Below, piece after piece: positions 23,382 through 31,773 of a stretch of 38,051 nucleotides of DNA. Under the pieces are notes generated by a model. That model saw only the letters and a list, made by a program, of their open reading frames with translations, ran no database searches and was not told where the DNA came from. A program made the position numbers and the translations under genes. The number at the start of each line of letters is the position of its first letter. The stretch's first letter is position 1. The stretch lies in the NCBI GenBank assembly GCA_017549205.1, contig JAFYVH010000004.1, forward strand, positions 1 to 38,051, given 5' to 3'. Source of the DNA: Clostridia bacterium (lineage in GTDB: Bacteria; Bacillota; Clostridia; UBA1381; UBA9506).

Positions 23382-25295
23382 ATGAGTGAGGCACAAGTGA
23401 AATTACCGCAAGAAGCGTCATATTATGCCGGTGCATACGGCACGGTGGTAATCGGTGGCGGTCATGCCGGCTGCGAAGCGGCTTTGGCCAGTGCGCGTCT
23501 GGGCATTTTAACAGCTATGTTTACCATTAATTTAGACTCAGTTGCCAACATGCCCTGCAATCCATCCATCGGCGGCACAGCCAAGGGTCACCTGGTGCGA
23601 GAGATTGATGCTTTGGGTGGTGAAATGGGCAAGGTAGCTGATAAAACCTTTTTGCAGTCCCGCATATTAAACCGGGGCAAAGGCCCTGCTGTTTATTCTT
23701 TGCGCGTGCAGTCAGACCGACGTGCTTATCAAATGGAGATGAAGCATCGACTTGAGCAAACAGAAAATTTAGATGTTAAGCAGGCCGAAATTGTGTCCCT
23801 TCATTGTGAGAAGGGTCGCGTTTGTGGGGTTGTGACCCATACAGGCGCTTATTATAGCGCCCAATGCGTGATTTTGGCCACCGGCACATTTTTGGGTGGC
23901 AGAATTATTATTGGTGATGTGTCATACAGCGGCGGACCGGACGGGTTGTTCCCGGCAAATCGCCTTACAGACAGCCTGCGTGAGGCAGGCCTTGGGCTCA
24001 GACGATTTAAAACCGGCACCCCTGCCAGAGTGTCTCGTCGCAGTGTGGATTTTTCTAAAATGGAAGAGCAAAAGGGCGATGACATTATCACGCCGTTTTC
24101 CTTTGAAACTGAAAATCCCGGTGAAAACACCGTTAGTTGCTATTTGACTTATACCAACGAAAAAACCCATCAGGTGATTCGTGACAATTTGCATCGCTCT
24201 CCTTTATATAGTGGCACCATTGAGGGTATTGGCCCCCGCTATTGTCCTTCCATTGAAGATAAGGTCGTGCGGTTTGCCGATAAAACAAGGCATCAGCTTT
24301 TTATTGAGCCCATGGGTGCACAGACAGAAGAAATGTATGTGCAGGGCTTATCCAGTAGCTTGCCTGAAGATGTGCAAATTGCCATGCTGCATACCATCAG
24401 CGGCCTTGAAAATGTTAAAATGATGCGCACGGCTTATGCCATTGAATATGACTGTGTTGACCCCACTGAAATGCTACCCACGTTAGAATTTAAAACCGTT
24501 CAGGGTCTTTATGGTGCGGGGCAGTTTAACGGCAGTTCCGGCTATGAAGAGGCGGCGGCACAAGGTCTTGTTGCCGGCATTAACAGTGCCATGCGTCAGC
24601 TTGGCAGAGAGCCCCTGGTTTTAGACAGGTCCGAAAGCTACATCGGCACATTGATTGATGACCTTGTTACAAAAGGCACGCCTGAGCCGTACCGCATGAT
24701 GACATCACGCTCGGAATATCGTTTGCTTTTACGGCAGGATAATGCAGATTTGCGCCTGACACCCACAGGATATAAAATCGGTTTAATCAGCAAGGAGCGG
24801 TATCAAAGCTTTTTGCAGAAAAAAGAACGGATAGAAAAAGAAATTGACCGCTTAACCTCTATTGTTTTATCACCCTCAGATGAGGTAAGAGCCTTTTTGG
24901 CAGAACATAATTCCGCCGATATTGTCACCGGCATCCGTCTCAGCGATTTATTGCGCCGACCGGAATTTACATATGAAAGTCTGGCGGCTTTAGACCCCGA
25001 GCGTCCCCCTTTGACACGGGCAGAGGCAGAGCAGGTTGAAATTCAAATTAAATATGAGGGATATATCAGCCGTCAGGTGCGGCAGGTGGCAGCTTTTCGC
25101 AAAATGGAGGACAAGCTGCTCAAAGAAGACCTTGATTATAACGCCATTTCTGGCTTGCGCATTGAGGCACGGCAAAAACTCTCTAAAATCAAGCCGCGTT
25201 CTTTGGGACAGGCGGGCCGTATTTCCGGCGTGAGTCCGGCAGATATCTCTGTTTTAATGATTTATTTAGAACAGCAAAAAAATAAAGAGGGATGA
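23382..25295 (+). CDS. mnmG: tRNA uridine-5-carboxymethylaminomethyl modification enzyme MnmG (GidA)
   Basis: FAD-dependent partner of MnmE; builds the cmnm5 group on wobble U34. 637 aa, usual length. FAD-binding [20 protein letters not shown] near residue 22, conserved catalytic-Cys segment [36 protein letters not shown], and the C-terminal tRNA-binding part [10 protein letters not shown]. mnmE and rsmG, frequent neighbours, are not here; instead the stop overlaps the region of the yicC start, so it leads the yicC-remA-gmk-rpoZ string. Confidence 0.97.
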   Translation: MSEAQVKLPQEASYYAGAYGTVVIGGGHAGCEAALASARLGILTAMFTINLDSVANMPCNPSIGGTAKGHLVREIDALGGEMGKVADKTFLQSRILNRGKGPAVYSLRVQSDRRAYQMEMKHRLEQTENLDVKQAEIVSLHCEKGRVCGVVTHTGAYYSAQCVILATGTFLGGRIIIGDVSYSGGPDGLFPANRLTDSLREAGLGLRRFKTGTPARVSRRSVDFSKMEEQKGDDIITPFSFETENPGENTVSCYLTYTNEKTHQVIRDNLHRSPLYSGTIEGIGPRYCPSIEDKVVRFADKTRHQLFIEPMGAQTEEMYVQGLSSSLPEDVQIAMLHTISGLENVKMMRTAYAIEYDCVDPTEMLPTLEFKTVQGLYGAGQFNGSSGYEEAAAQGLVAGINSAMRQLGREPLVLDRSESYIGTLIDDLVTKGTPEPYRMMTSRSEYRLLLRQDNADLRLTPTGYKIGLISKERYQSFLQKKERIEKEIDRLTSIVLSPSDEVRAFLAEHNSADIVTGIRLSDLLRRPEFTYESLAALDPERPPLTRAEAEQVEIQIKYEGYISRQVRQVAAFRKMEDKLLKEDLDYNAISGLRIEARQKLSKIKPRSLGQAGRISGVSPADISVLMIYLEQQKNKEG

Positions 25296-25297
25296 AT

Positions 25298-26182
25298 ATG
25301 AGTACAATTAAGAGCATGACCGGTTATGGTCGCTATGAAAGTGTGGATGCACAAAAAAAGGTTGTTATCGACTTGCGAAGTGTTAATCATCGCTATTGCG
25401 ATATCAATGTTAAGGTTTCGCGGATGTACAGCTATTTAGAAGATAAAATTAAAGACTATGTGGGCAAGCGAGTAAACCGCGGCAAAATTGATGTTTCTGT
25501 CTATTTTGAAAGCTACGAAAGTCAAAATAAAGCCGTGTCTTTAGATAAAGGCCTGCTCAAAAGCTATTATAATGTTTTGGCAGATATCAAAAAGACCTGC
25601 CGCATTAAAGGGAATGTCAGACTTTCCGATTTAACCAGATTCAGCGACATATTCATTGTCCGTCAGGAAGAACAGGACCAGGAAGCCATCTGGGTAACTG
25701 TATCTGCTTGCCTTGAAAAAGCAGTTGACGATTTTGAAGCCATGCGTGAGCGTGAAGGTGCCAGAATGGCAGCAGACCTTCGTCTGCGGGCAAACAATGT
25801 TTTGCAGGAGCTTGCCCGGGTTGAAGAGCTTTCTGCAAAAGCAGCGGACCAATATGCAGAGCGTCTGCGGGCGCGGATGCAGGAACTTTTGGGTGATACA
25901 CCCGTCGATGAATCCCGCTTTTTAACTGAGGTTGCCTTGATGGCAGACAAGCTTTGTGTGAGCGAAGAAAAAGTCCGTCTGCGCAGCCATTTTGAAGAGA
26001 TGGAAAATATCTTAAAAGAAGAGGGCGGCGTTGGTCGCAAGCTTGATTTCTTGGTGCAGGAAATGAACCGTGAGGTTAACACCATCGGCTCTAAAGCAAA
26101 CGATTTAGAAATTGCCAAATGTGTTGTGAACATGAAAGCTGAAATCGAAAAACTCCGTGAGCAAATCCAGAATATTGAATAA
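25298..26182 (+). CDS. yicC: YicC/YloC family endoribonuclease
   Basis: 294 aa. Members of this family are RNases with roles in small-RNA turnover and stress. Family start IKSMTGYGRYE and the motif LRSVNHRYCDINVKV are clear; the C-terminal DUF1732-like part includes GRKLDFLVQEMNREVNTIGSKAND. ATG at 25298 has AGAGGG 7 nt upstream; an ATG at 25292 overlaps the mnmG stop and lacks spacing. Position before remA-gmk-rpoZ is standard for Bacillota. Confidence 0.95.
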   Translation: MSTIKSMTGYGRYESVDAQKKVVIDLRSVNHRYCDINVKVSRMYSYLEDKIKDYVGKRVNRGKIDVSVYFESYESQNKAVSLDKGLLKSYYNVLADIKKTCRIKGNVRLSDLTRFSDIFIVRQEEQDQEAIWVTVSACLEKAVDDFEAMREREGARMAADLRLRANNVLQELARVEELSAKAADQYAERLRARMQELLGDTPVDESRFLTEVALMADKLCVSEEKVRLRSHFEEMENILKEEGGVGRKLDFLVQEMNREVNTIGSKANDLEIAKCVVNMKAEIEKLREQIQNIE

Positions 26183-26231
26183 AAGCAGATGTTTTATATA
26201 AAAACGAACAGATTGTGTAAAGGAGACAGAT

Positions 26232-26507
26232 ATGAAACTCATTAATATCGGCTTTGGTAACATAGTATCTTCAGAGAGACTTGTAGCTGTTGTTTCACCG
26301 GAATCTGCACCCATCAAGCGCATGATTCAGGAAGCCCGCGACAGAAGCATGCTCATTGATGCCACTTATGGTCGCAGAACCAGAGCAGTTATCATTATGG
26401 ATAGTGACCATGTTGTTTTATCAGCGGTGCAGCCCAGTACTGTAGCAAACCGTTTGAATAATAATGATGAGGCGATTGCAGAAGAGGAGGAAGAGGAGGA
26501 TGAATAG
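26232..26507 (+). CDS. remA: RemA/DUF370 family DNA-binding regulator
   Basis: 91 aa. In Bacillus, RemA is a DNA-wrapping activator of matrix and osmoprotection genes. Conserved core: [40 protein letters not shown] and [12 protein letters not shown]. The last ten residues are almost all acidic (EEEEEEDE), and the codons for them (GAGGAGGAAGAGGAGG) also form the ribosome binding site of gmk, whose ATG overlaps the remA end by 8 bp. RemA homologues usually end near the conserved core, so the acidic tail may exist mainly because of that coupling. Confidence 0.95.
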   Translation: MKLINIGFGNIVSSERLVAVVSPESAPIKRMIQEARDRSMLIDATYGRRTRAVIIMDSDHVVLSAVQPSTVANRLNNNDEAIAEEEEEEDE

Positions 26508-27108
26508 AGGATTGCTCCTGGTTGTGTCCGGCCCCTCGGGTACAGGAAAAGGAACGGTATGCCGTGCGCTTTTAGAAAAAAGACCGGATATTCATCTTTC
26601 AGTATCTGCTACAACGAGAAAGCCCCGCCCCGGAGAAATTGACGGCGTGAGTTACTATTTCATGGAAGAAGAAGCCTTTCGCTCCATGATTAATTCAGAT
26701 GGTTTTATTGAGTGGGCATGCTTTTGCCAGAACTATTACGGCACGCCCAAAGAAAAGGTGGAAGAGCAGCTTGCTGCCGGTCGTGATGTGATTTTAGAAA
26801 TTGAAGTGCAGGGCGCCATGCAGGTTAAAAGTGAATTTCCCGAAGCGGTGTTCATTTTTGTTGTGCCTCCATCATTAGAAGAGCTGGAAAAAAGACTTTC
26901 CGGTCGTGGTACAGAAAAGCCCGAAGTGATACATGAAAGGCTGAAAACAGCTCTTTGGGAATATTCGAATATGGAAAAATATAATTACATATTATTAAAC
27001 GACGAAGTTGACAAAGCAGTTGAGCGCTTTATCAGTATTATCGAGGCTGAAAAGCAGCGAGTAGAGCGCAATGATGACTGGGTTAACAAAGTTAAAGAAA
27101 GGATTTGA
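26500..27108 (+). CDS. gmk: Guanylate kinase
   Basis: Phosphorylates GMP to GDP. 202 aa. P-loop [17 protein letters not shown]-binding [13 protein letters not shown] and [12 protein letters not shown] region [20 protein letters not shown] at 26500 is preceded by GGAGG within the remA tail; an in-frame ATG at 26464 would add 12 basic residues with no site. rpoZ begins 5 bp after the stop. Confidence 0.97.
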   Translation: MNRGLLLVVSGPSGTGKGTVCRALLEKRPDIHLSVSATTRKPRPGEIDGVSYYFMEEEAFRSMINSDGFIEWACFCQNYYGTPKEKVEEQLAAGRDVILEIEVQGAMQVKSEFPEAVFIFVVPPSLEELEKRLSGRGTEKPEVIHERLKTALWEYSNMEKYNYILLNDEVDKAVERFISIIEAEKQRVERNDDWVNKVKERI

Positions 27109-27113
27109 TTGTT

Positions 27114-27419
27114 ATGATGTTGTATCCCTCAATTATGAACTTAATGGAAAAGGCAGGAAACCGTTATTCTTTGGTTATTGCTGCATCAAAGCGTGCACGC
27201 GCCATTTTGGACAATGCAAGTGATGAAGAAAAAGACATGGACGGTGCAAGAAGCATCACCCGTGCCGTTGAAGAAATTGCTGAGGACAAAATCTTTGTTG
27301 TGAACGAAACGCGGGAACAGGAAATGGAGCGCGAGGCTGAAGACATGGCAAAAGCTCAGGCCTTAGAGGCAGCTGAACACGCTACTGAAATTGCACAGGA
27401 AGAAGAAGAGGCTGAATAA
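27114..27419 (+). CDS. rpoZ: DNA-directed RNA polymerase subunit omega
   Basis: 101 aa. Small RNA polymerase subunit that aids assembly; family start MLYPSIMNLMEKAGNRYSLV, then AASKRARAI and ITRAVEEIAEDKI. The last ~35 residues are a strongly acidic, Ala/Glu-rich helix. ATG at 27114 fits the family start; AAAGGA is about 11 nt upstream. It follows gmk as in other Bacillota. Confidence 0.93.
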   Translation: MMLYPSIMNLMEKAGNRYSLVIAASKRARAILDNASDEEKDMDGARSITRAVEEIAEDKIFVVNETREQEMEREAEDMAKAQALEAAEHATEIAQEEEEAE

Positions 27420-27448
27420 AAAGCCAATTCAAAGTAAGGGTGGTTTTT

Positions 27449-28783
27449 TTGAACATTGGAATTGTATCTTTAGGTTGCGCCAAAAACTTGGTTGATACTG
27501 AAGTTATGCTGGGCATCTTGGGGCAAGAGGGTTATCAGATTGTATCTAACCCTGAAGAAGCAGATGTGTTATTGGTTAACACTTGTGCTTTCATTGATTC
27601 TGCTAAAGAAGAGTCCATTCGCACGATTTTAGAAATGGCGGCTTACAAAGAAGAGCGTTGCCGCTTGCTCATCGTTTGTGGTTGCATGGCAGAACGGTAT
27701 CACGATGAGATTTTGTCAGAACTCCCTGAGGTTGATGCCGTTGTGGGTACCGGGGACTACATAAAAATTGCAGAGGTTATCAAAAAGGCATTTGAGGGCG
27801 AAAAAGTGGTGCTATATGGCCATATGAACGACCCCTTGCCCGAAGAGAACCGCATGCTCTCCACGCCCGGCTACATGGCCTATTTAAAAATTGCCGACGG
27901 CTGTGACAATTGCTGTACCTATTGCATCATTCCCAAACTTCGCGGACACTATCGCAGCCGCCCCATAGAAGAATTGGTTAGTGAAGCAGAAAAATTAGCC
28001 GATGGCGGTGTGCGTGAGCTGATTGTTATCGCGCAGGATACATCCCGCTATGGCATTGACTTATATGGCAAAAGTCGTTTGCCAGAGCTCTTAAAGCGGC
28101 TGTGCGCTATTTCAGGTCTTCACTGGGTTCGGGTGCTTTATCTTTATCCCGAAGCCATTACAGACGAACTGATAGAGGTTTTTGCAAAGGAAGAAAAGCT
28201 GGTTCGCTATATGGATATCCCCTTTCAGCATGCACACGATGCCGTTTTAAAGAGAATGGGTCGACACCTAACCAACGAGCAGCTTGTGACATTAATCGAC
28301 AAATTACGCAGCCAAATTCCCGGCATTGTCTTGCGGACAACAGTTATTGCCGGATTTCCCGGTGAGACGGAAGAACAATTTGAAACGCTTTTATCTTTTG
28401 TTGAAAGTGCGCGTTTTGACCGCCTGGGTGCCTTTGCCTATTCACAGGAAGAGGGCACACCGGCAGCCCGTTTAGACGGCCAACTGCCGGAAGAAGTGAA
28501 AAAAGAGCGCGCAGAGCGGATTCTGGCAGTGCAATCTGCCATTTCACTGGCTCTACAGGAAGAAAAAACTGGTACCGTGCTTGAGGTGCTTGTAGAGGGC
28601 TATGATGAAGATGAGCTTATGTATTTCGGCCGATCTGCCGGCGATGCACCTGAGGTGGATAACACCATTTATTTTGCCTCGGAAGAAGAGTTAGAGATTG
28701 GCGATTTTGTTCCGGTGAGAATTTTGCAGGCAGCCTCTTATGAGTTGATTGGTCAGGCTGTTTTTGAGGAGGAAGAAGAATGA
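27449..28783 (+). CDS. rimO: Ribosomal protein S12 methylthiotransferase RimO
   Basis: Radical SAM enzyme adding a methylthio group to Asp89 of ribosomal protein S12. 444 aa from TTG at 27449, which follows AAGGGTGG and gives the family start NIGIVSLGCAKN; a GTG at 27440 lies inside that site. N-terminal UPF0004 cysteines in LGCAKN, LLVNTCAF and VCGCMAERY hold one Fe-S cluster; Cys152/156/159 of CDNCCTYC hold the SAM cluster; DIPFQHAHDAVLKRM and the RimO-type TRAM domain follow. Next to pgsA, as in many Bacillota, with a 4-bp overlap. Confidence 0.95.
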   Translation: MNIGIVSLGCAKNLVDTEVMLGILGQEGYQIVSNPEEADVLLVNTCAFIDSAKEESIRTILEMAAYKEERCRLLIVCGCMAERYHDEILSELPEVDAVVGTGDYIKIAEVIKKAFEGEKVVLYGHMNDPLPEENRMLSTPGYMAYLKIADGCDNCCTYCIIPKLRGHYRSRPIEELVSEAEKLADGGVRELIVIAQDTSRYGIDLYGKSRLPELLKRLCAISGLHWVRVLYLYPEAITDELIEVFAKEEKLVRYMDIPFQHAHDAVLKRMGRHLTNEQLVTLIDKLRSQIPGIVLRTTVIAGFPGETEEQFETLLSFVESARFDRLGAFAYSQEEGTPAARLDGQLPEEVKKERAERILAVQSAISLALQEEKTGTVLEVLVEGYDEDELMYFGRSAGDAPEVDNTIYFASEEELEIGDFVPVRILQAASYELIGQAVFEEEEE

Positions 28784-29304
28784 ATACACCCAATAAATTA
28801 ACATTGTTGCGCACGATTATGGTGCCGGTTTTTATGATTTTTGTGCTATATTCGCAAATTCCCGGCGGTCGTTATCTTGGCGCTATCGTTTTTGTTTTAG
28901 CCTCTTTAACCGATTGGCTTGACGGCTATTTAGCACGAAAAAACCAGCAGGTGACCAATTTTGGTAAAATTATGGACCCCTTAGCTGATAAAATGCTGGT
29001 AACAGCAGCCTTGGTTTGTCTTTCGACTGAGGGCATTGTGTCCCCTTGGGTTACTATGATTATCCTTGCCCGCGAATTTATTGTTTCGGGCATTCGTATG
29101 GCAGCTGCTGCCGAGGGTAATGTGATTGCGGCAAGCTGGTGGGGCAAAGCTAAAACCGTTTGGCAGTTTATCGCCTTAACAGTGGCTTTGGTTTTTGGTC
29201 AGAACATTTTGATTGATGTTTGCATTTGGCTAGCAGCAGTGCTGACCATTGTGTCCGGGGTGGATTATGTGGTGAAAAATGCACGCTATCTTTCTATGAA
29301 ATAA
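28780..29304 (+). CDS. pgsA: CDP-diacylglycerol--glycerol-3-phosphate 3-phosphatidyltransferase
   Basis: Makes phosphatidylglycerophosphate, the first committed step to phosphatidylglycerol. 174 aa with about four to five membrane helices and the full CDP-alcohol motif DG-x2-AR-x8-G-x3-D-x3-D in the stretch DWLDGYLARKNQQVTNFGK followed by IMDPLADK. Starts at NTPNKLTLLR, typical for PgsA. Its ATG overlaps the rimO stop. Confidence 0.96.
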   Translation: MNTPNKLTLLRTIMVPVFMIFVLYSQIPGGRYLGAIVFVLASLTDWLDGYLARKNQQVTNFGKIMDPLADKMLVTAALVCLSTEGIVSPWVTMIILAREFIVSGIRMAAAAEGNVIAASWWGKAKTVWQFIALTVALVFGQNILIDVCIWLAAVLTIVSGVDYVVKNARYLSMK

Positions 29305-29308
29305 AGGC

Positions 29309-29337
29309 TTGACAAATCGGTAAATTTTAGTTATACT
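29309..29337 (+). promoter_or_regulatory. Predicted sigma-A promoter of rpsF-ssb-rpsR
   Basis: -35 TTGACA (29309-29314, perfect), 17 bp, -10 TATACT (29332-29337), starting 5 bp after the pgsA stop. It gives a leader of about 75 nt. Confidence 0.8.
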
Positions 29338-29345
29338 TATAATGT

Positions 29346-29392
29346 TATATCGTAATGTGATATATATCCTTGCTCTTTGTCATAAAAAGAGC
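29346..29392 (+). promoter_or_regulatory. Structured leader of the rpsF operon
   Basis: Two small hairpins: TATATC/GATATA (29346-29351 with 29359-29364) and GCTCTTT/AAAGAGC (29372-29378 with 29386-29392), just before AAGGAGGTG. S6:S18-binding leaders are known for this operon, but the CCG bulge that marks the described motif was not seen, so regulation is only possible. Confidence 0.35.
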
Positions 29393-29417
29393 CAAAGTCC
29401 AAAAGGAGGTGAAAAAG

Positions 29418-29732
29418 ATGATTGAAGTAATCAACAAGTATGAGACCATTTTCGTGATTGACGCTTCTTTAGAAGAAGAAAAAATCGCAGCTCTGGTTGA
29501 AAAGTTCAAATCATTGATTTCCGGCGCGGGTGAAATTGAATCCGTTGACGAGTGGGGTAAGCGCAGATTGGCGTATCCTATCAATGATTTAACCGAGGGC
29601 TACTATGTATTGATTAATTTCAGCTCTAAGCCGGATTTCCCGCAGGAGCTCGAAAGAATCTACCGCATTACCGACGGTATCTTGCGTGATATCGTAATCA
29701 AAAAAGAAGAAAAAAGAAAAATCAGCAAATAA
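29418..29732 (+). CDS. rpsF: 30S ribosomal protein S6
   Basis: 104 aa. Family features NKYETIFVID, WGKRRLAYPINDLTEGYYVL and RITDGILRDIV. ATG at 29418 has AAGGAGGTG 7-8 nt upstream; an ATG 48 bp earlier lies within the leader hairpins. First gene of the classical rpsF-ssb-rpsR operon. Confidence 0.97.
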   Translation: MIEVINKYETIFVIDASLEEEKIAALVEKFKSLISGAGEIESVDEWGKRRLAYPINDLTEGYYVLINFSSKPDFPQELERIYRITDGILRDIVIKKEEKRKISK

Positions 29733-29764
29733 TTAGGGTTTTGCTGCAGAAAGGATGAGAATGC

Positions 29765-30202
29765 GTGAATAAGGTTGTTTTAGTTGGAAGACTGGCTCGT
29801 GACCCTGAGCTTCGTACAACCCAGTCAGGTACGCCTGTTGTTAGCTTCACAGTTGCTTGCGACCGTCGTTTTGCCAGACAGGGAGAGGAGCGTCAGGCCG
29901 ATTTTATCGGTTGTGTTGCCTGGAATAAAACGGCAGAATTTATTAGCCGTTATTTCACTAAAGGCATGCGTATCGCCTTAGACGGACGGATTCAAACCAG
30001 AACTTATGATGACCAGAGCGGCAACAAACGGTATATCACCGAGGTTGTTGTTGAGGATGTGGAGTTTGCTCAAAGTAAAACTGAGGGCGGATCCTATCAG
30101 GCATCTCCTTATCCTGCTTCGCAGAGTCCTGCTATGCCACAGGCTCCGTCAGCTGATATTGACGGATTTATGCCGGTGGAAGAAGAGGATTTACCCTTTT
30201 AA
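29765..30202 (+). CDS. ssb: Single-stranded DNA-binding protein
   Basis: 145 aa. OB fold residues 1-~105 (NKVVLVGRLARDPELRTT, DFIGCVAWNKTAEF, YITEVVVEDVEF), a Pro/Gln/Ser-rich linker and the acidic tip EEEDLPF that recruits repair and replication proteins. Start is GTG with AAAGGATG upstream. Confidence 0.97.
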   Translation: MNKVVLVGRLARDPELRTTQSGTPVVSFTVACDRRFARQGEERQADFIGCVAWNKTAEFISRYFTKGMRIALDGRIQTRTYDDQSGNKRYITEVVVEDVEFAQSKTEGGSYQASPYPASQSPAMPQAPSADIDGFMPVEEEDLPF

Positions 30203-30228
30203 TTTGAGCCGGAAGGAGGCGTTTTCAC

Positions 30229-30462
30229 ATGGCTGAAAGACCGATGAGAAGAAAGGCAAAGAAAAAAGTTTGTGCCTTTTGTCAGGATAAAATCGATTAC
30301 ATTGATTATAAGGATGTAGCCAAGCTCAGACGTTTCGTATCAGAGCGTGCCAAGATTCTCCCCAGAAGAATCACAGGTACCTGCGCCAAACATCAGAGAC
30401 AGCTTACAGAGGCAATCAAGCGTGCAAGACACATTGCACTGCTTCCCTTTAGTGCCGAATAG
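30229..30462 (+). CDS. rpsR: 30S ribosomal protein S18
   Basis: 77 aa, pairs with S6 in the platform of the small subunit. Contains the Zn-type set CAFC (Cys15, Cys18) and TCAKH, with the core [30 protein letters not shown] 10 nt before ATG. The second half of this gene plus its terminator is repeated downstream of the radical SAM gene (31505-31707), so residues 31-77 are encoded twice, the second time as a decayed copy. Confidence 0.97.
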   Translation: MAERPMRRKAKKKVCAFCQDKIDYIDYKDVAKLRRFVSERAKILPRRITGTCAKHQRQLTEAIKRARHIALLPFSAE

Positions 30463-30492
30463 TCAGTTTGGGGCGTTAGCCCCTGCAATATG

Positions 30493-30520
30493 AAAAGGAC
30501 CTCAAATGAGGTCCTTTTTT
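30493..30520 (+). terminator. Terminator of rpsF-ssb-rpsR
   Basis: Perfect 12-bp stem AAAAGGACCTCA (30493-30504) with TGAGGTCCTTTT (30507-30518) and a T run. Confidence 0.9.
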
Positions 30521-30543
30521 ATTTTAACAATGTGCTTTTTATC

Positions 30544-30572
30544 TTGAATTTGGCCACCAACTATGTTAGAAT
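30544..30572 (+). promoter_or_regulatory. Predicted promoter of the radical SAM gene
   Basis: -35 TTGAAT (30544-30549), 17 bp, extended -10 TGtTAGAAT (hexamer 30567-30572), about 33 bp upstream of the start. It lies inside the block between the two rpsR copies, so the gene carries its own promoter. Confidence 0.65.
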
Positions 30573-30605
30573 GTTTTAAACAGTTTTATTATGGAGAATT
30601 TGAAA

Positions 30606-31505
30606 ATGGATATATTAAAAAAGTGTACACTCTGTCCAAGAAACTGCGGCGTTGACAGAACAAAGGCGGTTGGCTTTTGTGGTGCAACCGAAAAAGTTAA
30701 GGTGGCAAGGGCAGCACTTCATTTTTGGGAAGAACCGTGTATCAGTGGCACAAAAGGCTCGGGGGCTGTGTTTTTCAGCGGTTGTAATCTGGCGTGCCGA
30801 TACTGTCAGAATTATGAAATTAGCATTGGTGGTTTTGGTGAAGAGGTAGATATTAAGCGACTTGGAGATATTTTCCTTACGCTTCAAGATGAGGGCGCTC
30901 ATAACATTAACCTTGTGACACCAACACCATACTTTCCGCAAATTCTGTCTGCAATTGATGGCGTTCGGGACAAAATGCACATTCCTTTTGTTGCCAATGT
31001 TGGCGGCTACGAAAAGCCTGAAACCATCAGGGCGTTAAAAGGGTATATTGATATTTTTCTTACAGATATTAAGTATCAATCAACCGAAATTTCTAATAAA
31101 TACAGTTCAGCACCTGATTATTTTGCGTTTGCAATGGATTCCCTTGCCGAAATGCTATCTGTTTGCGACATGCCCAGGCTTGATGGAGAAGGGATTTTGC
31201 AATCCGGCGTGATTGTGCGGCATCTTGTGTTGCCCGGTTGTCGTAAAGATTCGATAGCGATTTTGAAATGCCTTGCCGAAAGGTTTGGTACAGAGAGATT
31301 TATTCTCAGTTTAATGAGTCAATTTACACCCAATGGGCATTTAGAAGAATATCCCGAGATAAACCGACGGATTACGGCTTTTGAATATGATTCTGTTGTT
31401 AGTGCGGCTTTGAAGCTGGGATTTAACAATGCTTATATGCAGGAAAAGACAAGCGCCAGGGCAGAGTATACACCAACCTTTGATTTGACAGGGGTTAGGT
31501 GTTGA
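30606..31505 (+). CDS. PflX-like radical SAM protein (PFL-activase homologue)
   Basis: 299 aa radical SAM enzyme. N-terminal cysteine set CTLCPRNC (Cys7, Cys10, Cys14) and GFCG (Cys25), then the SAM [4Fe-4S] motif Cys60-x3-Cys64-x2-Cys67 in CNLACRYCQNYEIS, GGYEKPETIRAL in the barrel and TPTFDLTGV at the end. This is the layout of the PflX group related to pyruvate formate-lyase activase; a glycyl-radical partner is not in the window and the real substrate is unknown. ATG at 30606 has GGAG 9 nt upstream; an ATG at 30591 overlaps that site. It is an isolated gene with its own promoter, inserted between rpsR and a decayed rpsR 3' copy, and shares the duplicated terminator. Confidence 0.88.
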   Translation: MDILKKCTLCPRNCGVDRTKAVGFCGATEKVKVARAALHFWEEPCISGTKGSGAVFFSGCNLACRYCQNYEISIGGFGEEVDIKRLGDIFLTLQDEGAHNINLVTPTPYFPQILSAIDGVRDKMHIPFVANVGGYEKPETIRALKGYIDIFLTDIKYQSTEISNKYSSAPDYFAFAMDSLAEMLSVCDMPRLDGEGILQSGVIVRHLVLPGCRKDSIAILKCLAERFGTERFILSLMSQFTPNGHLEEYPEINRRITAFEYDSVVSAALKLGFNNAYMQEKTSARAEYTPTFDLTGVRC

Positions 31506-31649
31506 GCCAAGCTCAGACATTTGATATCAGAGCGTGCCAAGATTCTCCCCAGAAGAATCACAGGTATCTGCACCAAACATCAGAGACAGCTTACAGAGGC
31601 AATCAAGCGTGCATGACACATTGCATTGCTTCCCTTTAGCACCGAATAG
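31506..31649 (+). pseudogene. Decayed duplicate of the rpsR 3' half
   Basis: In-frame remnant of S18 residues 31-77 beginning [20 protein letters not shown]. It has no start codon, and an AAG-to-ATG change creates an early TGA at 31614-31616, twelve codons (11 amino acids) before the normal end; Cys-Ala-Lys-His became Cys-Thr-Lys-His. The old stop TAG survives at 31647. Clearly not expressed as S18; intact rpsR lies 1.2 kb upstream. Confidence 0.92.
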
Positions 31650-31670
31650 TTGCTTTGCGGCGTTAGCCCC

Positions 31671-31712
31671 AGCAACAAAAAAGGACCTCATTTGAGGTCC
31701 TTTTTTGTTGCT
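31671..31712. terminator. Terminator after the rpsR remnant
   Basis: Perfect 20-bp inverted repeat 31671-31690 with 31693-31712 around TT, containing AAGGACCTCA / TGAGGTCCTT as in the rpsR terminator. It ends the radical SAM transcript and could also stop the convergent SLH operon. Confidence 0.88.
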
Positions 31713-31773
31713 GTTTTTAAACGCATATTTTTACCAGAGTAAACCTTTTTGTGCTGCCGGAAATCTCTTCATT

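Larger units (their letters stand above)
30318..31707. repeat. Block bounded by two direct copies of the rpsR 3' half and terminator
   Basis: Bases 30318-30520 are repeated at about 31505-31707. By hand alignment the first 146 bases differ at 9 positions; beyond the rpsR stop similarity drops, then rises again at the GGACCTCA terminator hairpin. Between the copies sits only the PflX-like radical SAM gene with its promoter. The right-hand copy begins at the final base of that gene's stop codon. No integrase or transposase is present. Confidence 0.85.

Noticed and set aside
29338..29417. Known S6:S18-binding rpsF leader motif
   Set aside because: Two hairpins exist but the characteristic CCG bulge was not seen, so only a structured leader is recorded.
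31506..31649. Second functional rpsR
   Set aside because: No start codon and an early in-frame TGA; the intact gene lies upstream.
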